This document shows, in pieces, positions 1 through 4,769 of a stretch of 10,358 bases of DNA. Under the pieces are notes generated by a model. The model was not told the DNA's origin and did no database searches. It saw only the letters and a list, made by a program, of their open reading frames with translations. The translations under genes and the position numbers were made by a program. The stretch is from assembly GCA_964386925.1 (NCBI GenBank), contig CAYLUU010000082.1, positions 1-10,358 on the forward strand, written 5' to 3'. How positions within the stretch are numbered: position 1 is the stretch's first letter; every line of letters begins with the position of its first letter. This DNA comes from CAG-791 sp964386925. GTDB taxonomy: Bacteria > Bacillota > Clostridia > Lachnospirales > Lachnospiraceae.

Positions 1-518
1 TCTCTGAGATGAGCTGGGGACGCGTTGAGAGCCCGAAGAAGGTCTTCAAGGTTGGCCAGAAGCTTCGCGTTCTGGTTAAGGAGATCAATGGCCGCAAGAT
101 CGCACTGTCTCTGAAGTTCCCTGATGAGAATCCCTGGATTGGTGCAGAAGAGAAGTATGCTGTTGGCAAGACCGTAACCGGTAAGGTTGCACGCATGGCT
201 GATTTCGGCGCATTCGTTGAGCTGGAGTCCGGCATTGATGCACTGCTGCATGTTTCTCAGATCTCCAAGGAGCACATCGAGAAGCCGTCAGATGTTCTGA
301 AGGTTGGCGATGAGGTTACCGCTAAGATTGTTGATTTCAATCCTGAGAACAACAAGATTTCTCTTTCTGTCAAGGCCCTCAAGAACGAAGAGGAGAAGGC
401 AAAGAGAGATGCTGAGAAGGAAGATGAGATCGTGGTTCCCACAAAGGGAAACGATGATGACGAGGCTGTTACCGTTGACATCGATGCGATGATCGCTCAG
501 CAGAAGGATGCAGAGTAA
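1..518 (+). CDS. rpsA: Ribosomal protein S1 (or S1-domain C-terminal part), 5' end outside window
   Basis: The reading frame is open from the first base, so the true start lies upstream; the ATG at 9 is internal because the frame already reads Ser-Glu before it, as in the usual HVSEMSW segment of an S1 domain. The window holds the end of one S1 OB-fold, then a complete S1 domain at about 162-380 with the hallmarks VTGKVARMADFGAFVEL, LLHVSQIS and KISLSVKAL. An acidic, lysine-rich tail follows. S1 proteins bind mRNA on the 30S subunit and help initiation and elongation. In some Lachnospiraceae the S1 domains are fused behind IspH (HMBPP reductase); the N-terminus is not visible, so that cannot be excluded. 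The gene ends in TAA, 28 bases before a strong terminator. Family assignment is firm; plain RpsA versus fusion is open. Confidence 0.92.
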   Translation, partial: SEMSWGRVESPKKVFKVGQKLRVLVKEINGRKIALSLKFPDENPWIGAEEKYAVGKTVTGKVARMADFGAFVELESGIDALLHVSQISKEHIEKPSDVLKVGDEVTAKIVDFNPENNKISLSVKALKNEEEKAKRDAEKEDEIVVPTKGNDDDEAVTVDIDAMIAQQKDAE

Positions 519-546
519 TTCTGATCTGCAGATATGGCATAAAATG

Positions 547-582
547 AAAATCCTGCCGCACGAAAGTGCGACAGGATTTTTT
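547..582 (+). terminator. Intrinsic terminator of the S1 gene
   Basis: AAAATCCTG (547-555) pairs with CAGGATTTT (572-580) and CGCAC (557-561) with GTGCG (566-570). There is one C/A mismatch and a GAAA tetraloop, and a run of six T follows. An A-rich stretch on the left (541-550) would give a U-tract on the minus strand, so it could also stop leftward transcription from the regulator gene at 687-1136. The 100 bases from 586 to 686 hold no gene that I can see. Confidence 0.93.
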
Positions 583-686
583 GTTTACTGGTTCAAAAAG
601 ATGAGAATAGTAGCAAATAATTCATAATTTGAACACAAATTTTCCGCAAACCGGTGATACGATAAATCGGAAGTTTACAGGAACGG

Positions 687-1136
687 TTATTCCAAATCCA
701 TAAGGACATAGAGGCCTTCCTTTTTCTTGAGAGGCGCCTGCAGAAATGTATCGATAACCTGACACTCTTTATCACTGAGATTCGTGTAGGTAACGGTGCG
801 GCCTGCCGGCGGAACGTCGGAAGAGGAATTGTCATTCGGTTCTTCATGGAAGACGGAGGAAGTACTGCAATTCTGAACAGAATAGAGAAGGACTTCTGCA
901 TCATCGTAAGCAGAACTGTCATAAGGGGTAGCACCTACAAGCCAGGCCGAGTCAACATTCAGAAACTGGCTGAGCTTCTCCAGTTCATAAGGGCTGACGC
1001 CATTTTTCTGAGCCAGCCAGTTATGGACGGTTGATTTTGATATGCCGAGTTGAGCGGCAAGCTGGGCTGAATTAATTCCTAATTTGTCCATTTCCATGCG
1101 AAGGCGTTTTGTAAATCTATCTTTGTTGAAAACCAA
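687..1136 (-). CDS. XRE-family helix-turn-helix repressor, phage CI/ImmR-like
   Basis: 149 aa. An XRE/HTH_3 domain occupies about residues 5-67; the helix-turn-helix is near 22-44 (NSAQLAAQLGISKSTVHNWLAQ), followed by PYELEKLSQFLNVDSAWLV, which is typical of these repressors. A Ser/Asp-rich linker (about 72-113) leads to a short tail beginning LSDKECQVID, like the C-terminal segment of many phage-type repressors. There is no S24 peptidase domain, so it is not a self-cleaving CI/LexA repressor. The start is TTG at 1136, chosen because GGAGG (1144-1148, minus strand) lies 7 nt upstream and the TTG begins the HTH fold. It diverges from the Cro-like gene at 1328 across a region with two identical palindromes, the layout of an autoregulated lysogeny-type switch. 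The DNA target and regulon are inferred. Confidence 0.9.
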   Translation of the reverse strand: MVFNKDRFTKRLRMEMDKLGINSAQLAAQLGISKSTVHNWLAQKNGVSPYELEKLSQFLNVDSAWLVGATPYDSSAYDDAEVLLYSVQNCSTSSVFHEEPNDNSSSDVPPAGRTVTYTNLSDKECQVIDTFLQAPLKKKEGLYVLMDLE

Positions 1137-1168
1137 TGCAGAACCTCCATTTGTGTATTACTGAGTTC

Positions 1169-1198
1169 ATTGTATAACAGCAAAAATGGGATATAAGT
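1169..1198 (-). promoter_or_regulatory. Possible leftward promoter of the XRE repressor gene
   Basis: On the minus strand TACAAT (1169-1174) is a good -10 hexamer. The -35 position 17 bp upstream is poor (CTTATA, 1192-1197) and abuts or overlaps the left palindrome at 1197-1213. A repressor bound there would cover the -35 region, consistent with autoregulation. Only the -10 is convincing. Confidence 0.35.
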
Positions 1199-1213
1199 TC
1201 AGATTAGCTGAAC
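1197..1213. promoter_or_regulatory. Operator palindrome 1
   Basis: GTTCAGATTAGCTGAAC: perfect 6-bp half sites GTTCAG/CTGAAC around ATTAG. It is identical over all 17 bases to the copy at 1228-1244. Start-to-start spacing is 31 bp, close to three helical turns, so two dimers would sit on the same face of the DNA. It is probably the binding site of the XRE repressor and/or the Cro-like protein encoded on either side. Confidence 0.82.
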
Positions 1214-1221
1214 TATCTGAC

Positions 1222-1250
1222 TTGACGGTTCAGATTAGCTGAACTACCCT
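1222..1250 (+). promoter_or_regulatory. Candidate rightward promoter of the Cro-like gene, with an operator as its spacer
   Basis: TTGACG (1222-1227, 5/6 match) is followed by exactly 17 bp, which are operator copy 2, and then TACCCT (1245-1250, 3/6 match). The spacing is ideal but the -10 is weak. A protein on operator 2 would occupy the whole spacer and block RNA polymerase. Confidence 0.5.
1228..1244. promoter_or_regulatory. Operator palindrome 2
   Basis: An exact second copy of the 17-bp palindrome at 1197-1213. It lies between the -35-like TTGACG and the -10-like TACCCT of the rightward promoter. Confidence 0.82.
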
Positions 1251-1251
1251 G

Positions 1252-1279
1252 AATGTGATGCGCACAGCATCACCACATT
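1252..1279 (+). other. Hairpin in the leader of the Cro-like gene
   Basis: AATGTG (1252-1257) pairs with CACATT (1274-1279), and ATGC (1258-1261) with GCAT (1267-1270), leaving a CAC bulge. An alternative register is GTGATGC/GCATCAC. There is no T-run, so it is not a terminator. It ends 37 nt before the ribosome binding site and its role is unknown. Confidence 0.4.
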
Positions 1280-1327
1280 ATTGCGGAGAAGATGTATGGG
1301 CCTTCCGCGGCAGAAAAGGAGAATAAA

Positions 1328-1555
1328 ATGAGACCTAGTCAGACAATTTTCGATTATGCGAAGCTGCGTGGTGCGATTCGTGAGCATTTCGGAACAGAGG
1401 GCGCGTTTGCAAAGGCAATTGACCGCAGCCCGAACTACATTTCAAAGGTATTCCAGGGGAAGAGCAACTTCAGCGCAATTGATGTGGTGAAGGCTGCAGA
1501 GGCTCTGCAGATTTCCACCGATGATATCGGGAAGTATTTTTTTGAAAAGAGATAA
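1328..1555 (+). CDS. Small Cro-like regulator, DUF739 type
   Basis: 75 aa from ATG 1328. AAGGAG (1316-1321) lies 6 nt upstream, a better site than that of the in-frame ATG at 1292, and the family pattern begins with the FDYAKLRG segment just after this start. The sequence FDYAKLRGAIREHFGTEGAF, then SPNYISKVFQGK, then a closing FSAIDVVKAAEALQI...YFFEK match the pattern of DUF739 Cro/CI-like phage proteins from Firmicutes (recognised from memory, not searched). It is a single helix-turn-helix domain with recognition helix around residues 32-43 and no effector domain. It is divergent from the XRE repressor and shares its two operators, so the likely role is the opposing partner in a bistable switch. 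No integrase, excisionase or structural phage gene is visible nearby, so this may be a domesticated remnant. Confidence 0.87.
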   Translation: MRPSQTIFDYAKLRGAIREHFGTEGAFAKAIDRSPNYISKVFQGKSNFSAIDVVKAAEALQISTDDIGKYFFEKR

Positions 1556-1590
1556 TGATGTACAGCAGCTGGAGCTCGATCCGGCTGGCA

Positions 1591-1613
1591 GTGGCCCTTC
1601 GGGCCTTGGCCAC
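1591..1613 (+). terminator. GC-rich hairpin after the Cro-like gene, weak terminator candidate
   Basis: GTGGCC (1591-1596) pairs with GGCCAC (1608-1613); an alternative stem is GGCCC/GGGCC with a TTC loop (1593-1605). No T-tract follows, so intrinsic termination would be poor. Its right arm runs into the inverted-repeat element that starts at 1611. Confidence 0.3.
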
Positions 1614-1757
1614 ATGGCGATTTCAATTGTAAATGTGACTGCAAGCAGTCAATTTGTGTCTATCCAGAGTTAGTCGAATTTGTCTGAATTGTGCGAGTGT
1701 CGCCTTACGTATGGTATTTGATTAATCACGGCAATTTACTATTGAAATTGCCATGTG
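1611..1757. repeat. 147-bp element with 24-bp terminal inverted repeats (MITE-like), copy 1
   Basis: The left arm 1611-1634 matches the reverse complement of 1734-1757 at 22 of 24 positions (shared core ATTTCAAT, then GTAAAT). The interior is non-coding. It contains a hairpin TGACTGC-AA-GCAGTCA (1636-1651) and an imperfect tandem repeat TCGAATTTG/TCTGAATTG (1674-1691). The right arm also contains a local 8-bp palindrome, GGCAATTT (1730-1737) with AAATTGCC (1745-1752). The arms align with those of a second, shorter element at 6335-6399, which argues for a dispersed family rather than a one-off palindrome. I see no target-site duplication. It could instead be a large operator; the second locus makes a repeat family more likely. 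Confidence 0.68.
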
Positions 1758-1777
1758 CTGAACAGATAAGATATAAT
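1748..1777 (+). promoter_or_regulatory. rnfCD promoter
   Basis: TTGCCA (1748-1753, 5/6 match), 18-bp spacer, TATAAT (1772-1777, perfect). Transcription would start near 1784-1786. The -35 hexamer lies wholly inside the right inverted repeat of the element at 1611-1757, while the -10 lies outside it. A TTGAAA at 1742-1747 is too far from the -10 (24 bp) to be used. Confidence 0.8.
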
Positions 1778-1778
1778 G

Positions 1779-1815
1779 CTCCTGTATGCCGGGATGGCAG
1801 ACAGGAGTATTTTTT
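1779..1815 (+). promoter_or_regulatory. Terminator-like, ribosome-binding-site-masking hairpin before rnfC
   Basis: CTCCTGT (1779-1785) pairs with ACAGGAG (1801-1807). After one A/G mismatch, TGCC (1787-1790) pairs with GGCA (1796-1799) around a GGGAT loop. TATTTTTT follows at 1808-1815, directly before the ATG. The AGGAG ribosome binding site (1803-1807) is in the right arm. The predicted start of transcription falls at the end of the left arm, so only longer read-through RNA could form the full stem. Confidence 0.62.
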
Positions 1816-3177
1816 ATGGCAAGATTGACTTTTGCGGGAGGAGTCTTCCCGTACAACGGTAAGGAGCTTTCGCGGGATCAGCACATCCGGAATGTTCCGC
1901 CCCCGGAGGGAGAACTGTTCTATCCTCTGCAGCAGCACATTGGCGCGCCGGCGATTCCGGTGGTGCAGATCGGGGAATACGTATATGCCGGGCAGATGAT
2001 CGCCCGGGCAGATGGGGAACTGTCTGCGAATATATTTGCTTCGGTGTCGGGACAGGTGGTTGCCATCGAAATGATTCGGGATATTTCGGATCAGCCGACG
2101 GAATGCATTGTGATCCGAAACGATGGACAATATCAAGAGGTGTATTATCCGGAGAATCCGGATCCCTCGCACATGGCTCGAAATGAAATTCTGGCAGCAA
2201 TCCGGGATGCCGGCGTGGTGGGGCTGGGAGGCTCCGGTCTGCCGACGCATTACAAGCTGATGAATGCGAACCCGGCTACAATGAATACGGTGATTGCCAA
2301 CTGCGTGGAGTGCGAACCGTATCTGACAGGGGATTATCGCCGAATTCTGGAGGATCCCTGGAAGGTGATCGGAGGACTGGCGATCTGCCTGTCTGTTTTC
2401 CCAAAGGCAAAGGCAATCATTGCGGTTTCGGAATCGAATCGGGAGGGGTATCGTCTTTTGCGGGAGCTTCTCATCAACAATCCGAGAATCTATGTTCGTC
2501 AGTGCAAGGAAAAATACCCGCAGGGCTCAGAGCGCCAGCTGATTCACGCCATCACGGGACGGACCCTGAACGCAAAGATGCTGCCCTACGAAATCGGCTG
2601 CATGGTATTGAATACAGAGACATTGGCTGCCATCAACCAGGCTGTTCTGATGCGGGAACCTCTGTTCACGAGAATCGTTACTGTCTCCGGGGAAGCGGCG
2701 GCATCTCCCTGCAACCTTCGGATTCGCTGCGGAGAGACGTATCGTGACCTTCTGGAGCAGGCAGGCGGTCTGAAGCGATTCTGCCGGGAAAACAATACAT
2801 TGTTCCTTGCGGGAGGCCCACTGACGGGCAGGGAAATCGTGAATCTGGACGCGCCGGTGACGAAGCTGACATCAGGCCTTGTCTGTCTGTCAAAGCGATC
2901 GGTACAGGAACAGAAGGAGACGCCCTGCATTCGATGTCGCCGGTGTACGCAGGTGTGCCCGAATCAGATTGTTCCGATGCAGCTGATAAAGGACGTGCGA
3001 AAGAGTGATAAACCGGCCTTTGTAGAGCATGCGGGACTGGAGTGCTGTGACTGCGGCTGCTGCAGCTACGTCTGCCCGGCGAAGATCAATCTGTCGGAGG
3101 AGATTGGAGCCATGAAGCAGGAGTGCCTGCAGAACAGTGAGCTGGCAGGGCAGTATGCAAGGAGGTATCAGTCGTGA
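1816..3177 (+). CDS. rnfC: RnfC, NADH-oxidising peripheral subunit of the Rnf complex
   Basis: 453 aa. RnfC passes electrons between NADH and ferredoxin within the membrane-bound, ion-pumping Rnf complex. Seen in order: an N-terminal RnfC domain (LTFAGGVFPYNGKEL; PPPEGELFYPL), a Complex I 51-kDa-like nucleotide/FMN domain with GLGGSGLPTHYKL at about 136-148 and NCVECEPYLTGDYR at about 162-175, and an SLBB-like stretch near 285-335. Two [4Fe-4S] ferredoxin motifs follow: C371-C374-C377-C381 (CIRCRRCTQVCP) and C410-C413-C416-C420. The start is ATG 1816 (AGGAG 8 nt upstream); an in-frame ATG at 1786 sits inside the leader hairpin and adds a non-homologous extension. Its TGA overlaps the rnfD start GTG, so the two are translationally coupled. 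All iron-sulfur ligands are present, so the protein looks functional. Confidence 0.97.
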   Translation: MARLTFAGGVFPYNGKELSRDQHIRNVPPPEGELFYPLQQHIGAPAIPVVQIGEYVYAGQMIARADGELSANIFASVSGQVVAIEMIRDISDQPTECIVIRNDGQYQEVYYPENPDPSHMARNEILAAIRDAGVVGLGGSGLPTHYKLMNANPATMNTVIANCVECEPYLTGDYRRILEDPWKVIGGLAICLSVFPKAKAIIAVSESNREGYRLLRELLINNPRIYVRQCKEKYPQGSERQLIHAITGRTLNAKMLPYEIGCMVLNTETLAAINQAVLMREPLFTRIVTVSGEAAASPCNLRIRCGETYRDLLEQAGGLKRFCRENNTLFLAGGPLTGREIVNLDAPVTKLTSGLVCLSKRSVQEQKETPCIRCRRCTQVCPNQIVPMQLIKDVRKSDKPAFVEHAGLECCDCGCCSYVCPAKINLSEEIGAMKQECLQNSELAGQYARRYQS

Positions 3178-4643
3178 CGAGCAAGACATACAAGGCTTTT
3201 GGAGCGGCTCCCTTCGTACGGACCCGAATGACCACCGGCGATCTGATGTATCTGGTGGTGCTGGCACTTCTGCCCTGTGCGGGCATTGGTATTTATCACT
3301 ATGGCTTTCATGCGGCGCTTCTTATTGGAATCTCCGTATCGACAGCTATCGTATTTGAACTGATCTGCAATTGGATCTGGAGGAGTCGTGCCTCGTCGGT
3401 TATGGATTATTCCTGCGTGGTGACGGGGCTGATCGGCGGATTGATTCTGCCGCCTGCAGCACCGTATTGGGCGGCAGCGGCATTATCGGCAATGGCTATT
3501 TTCCTGTTCAAGCATGCCTTCGGCGGTCTTGGAAGGAATCTTCTGAATCCGGCGATGGCGGCGAAATGCGTTCTGCTCGTGACATGCCGGGATATGATGA
3601 CGGACCTTACGACCGGCCAGTACACGGCGCTTGCGCCGATTGAGATGCTGCAGGGAGGTGAGACGCCGAGACTTTCGGATATGCTGACCGGAAATGTGAC
3701 GGGCTGCATCGGCACGTCCTCGGCGATCGCGGTGCTGGCTGCAGCCGTTATTTTGTTCCTGGCAGGAATGATTGATCTGACAATTCCGCTTGCTGCGATG
3801 GTCGGATTTTCCGTTTGCTATGTGTTTATCGGTCGATACGGAATGTCATCCTACACGCTGGCAATTCAGCTATGCGGCGGAAGTTTCTTATTCACCTGCT
3901 TTATCATGGCAGAGGATTATACGACGAGCCCTATCTCGCGGCCGGCACGAATATGGTACGGGGTGCTGCTCGGCTGCGGGACCTTTGTGATGAGGAAGCT
4001 GGGACTGTATGAAGACGGTGTTGTGTATGCCCTTTTGCTGGTGAATTTCCTGCGTCCTCTGTTGGATCGAAAGCTTGCGCCCAAACCGTTCGGTGCAACG
4101 GCGAGCAAATGGGTGATCCGTGAGGCGAGAGATAGAAGGCAGCGGAATACGGGCAGCGGCGTCAGCAGAAACGAGACCACCGTCCGCCGAAGACGCCCTG
4201 CAGAAGCTGCCGAGGGGGAGGCAGACCGCCTGACAAGGCAGGCAGAGCAGACGGCAGCGCCGCCTGAGCAGGAATATCAGGAGACTGTCCCCGCAGGCGG
4301 CGGCACCACGACATCGGTGCGGGCGGAACACACGGAACAGATCAAACCGGCTGAACGAACCGCACGCAGTAAAAAGGCTGACGGAACAGAGCGGAATAAG
4401 AAGCCTGAAGGAACGGAACACATAGAACAAAAGGAGCGGACAGAACAGGCGGAACGGACGAATGAGGCAATTGATGAGGAGTTTCGCCGCTTCCAGGAGC
4501 TGATCGAGAAGGAGGCAAGAGGTCTCGAGACAGCTCGTTATACAGGAAATGACAGCCTCCTGCGAGAGGCCTATGCAGAGGCAGAAGCCGAGCAGGAAAA
4601 GCATGCCGGAGCCTTAGCCGGGGAAGAGAAACAAAAGCCCTGA
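3174..4643 (+). CDS. rnfD: RnfD, membrane flavoprotein subunit of the Rnf complex, with a long charged C-terminal tail
   Basis: 489 aa from GTG 3174, with GGAGG (3161-3165) 8 nt upstream and a 4-bp overlap with rnfC. Residues 1-310 are a complete NqrB/RnfD membrane domain with several hydrophobic helices, GGLGRNLLNPAMA (117-129) and AEDYTTSPIS (246-255), both family hallmarks. RnfD is usually a little over 300 aa. Here about 179 further residues (4104-4640) form a hydrophilic tail: an Arg-rich start, a Thr/Glu/Gln/Lys stretch with recurring TEQ/ERTE words, and a predicted helical, possibly coiled-coil end (DEEFRRFQELIEKEARGLE). RnfD normally carries FMN on a Thr in an SxATPL-type motif; the aligned segment here seems to read TALAPI (151-156), with Ala154 at that position. 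rnfG, E, A and B do not follow; thrC is next. Confidence 0.94.
   Translation: MTSKTYKAFGAAPFVRTRMTTGDLMYLVVLALLPCAGIGIYHYGFHAALLIGISVSTAIVFELICNWIWRSRASSVMDYSCVVTGLIGGLILPPAAPYWAAAALSAMAIFLFKHAFGGLGRNLLNPAMAAKCVLLVTCRDMMTDLTTGQYTALAPIEMLQGGETPRLSDMLTGNVTGCIGTSSAIAVLAAAVILFLAGMIDLTIPLAAMVGFSVCYVFIGRYGMSSYTLAIQLCGGSFLFTCFIMAEDYTTSPISRPARIWYGVLLGCGTFVMRKLGLYEDGVVYALLLVNFLRPLLDRKLAPKPFGATASKWVIREARDRRQRNTGSGVSRNETTVRRRRPAEAAEGEADRLTRQAEQTAAPPEQEYQETVPAGGGTTTSVRAEHTEQIKPAERTARSKKADGTERNKKPEGTEHIEQKERTEQAERTNEAIDEEFRRFQELIEKEARGLETARYTGNDSLLREAYAEAEAEQEKHAGALAGEEKQKP
4322..4465 (+). repeat. Degenerate GGAACR-type word repeats in the rnfD tail
   Basis: The words GGAACA, GGAACG, AGAACA and GCGGAA recur many times at irregular spacing and encode repeated T-E-Q, E-R-T and G-T-E words. 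The repeat is low complexity, not a clean tandem array. It suggests the tail grew by slippage or is under loose constraint. Confidence 0.42.
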
Positions 4644-4769
4644 ACAGATCGCTGAAGGCTGGCACGTCCGTTTCACGATAACCGGCTGTTTTGCAGGCAG
4701 CAACGGGAGATTTGGAATATTGATACGATTGTTCGTACATGCGGCAGCATAGAATGAGAGGAGATTATG

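Noticed and set aside
591..634. GTTCAAA/TTTGAAC inverted pair as an attachment site or operator
   Set aside because: Only 7 bp arms in an AT-rich gap, separated by 30 bases, with no second copy elsewhere in the window.
1197..1244. LexA/SOS box interpretation of the paired palindromes
   Set aside because: Gram-positive LexA sites read CGAAC-N4-GTTCG; here the half sites are GTTCAG...CTGAAC in the opposite orientation, and the adjacent repressor lacks a LexA-type peptidase domain.
1286..1327. Upstream in-frame ATG (1292) for the Cro-like gene
   Set aside because: The ribosome binding site is too close there, whereas ATG 1328 has AAGGAG at 6 nt and begins just before the conserved family sequence.
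3888..4604. Minus-strand open frame opposite the rnfD tail
   Set aside because: Its Leu/Cys/Phe-rich translation is the mirror of the Glu/Lys/Arg-rich RnfD tail; no start signal supports it.
4644..4769. T-box or other riboswitch before thrC
   Set aside because: The 126-base gap is too short for a T-box, lacks its conserved motifs and has no terminator hairpin with a T-run; only a weak GC stem (4682-4706) is present.
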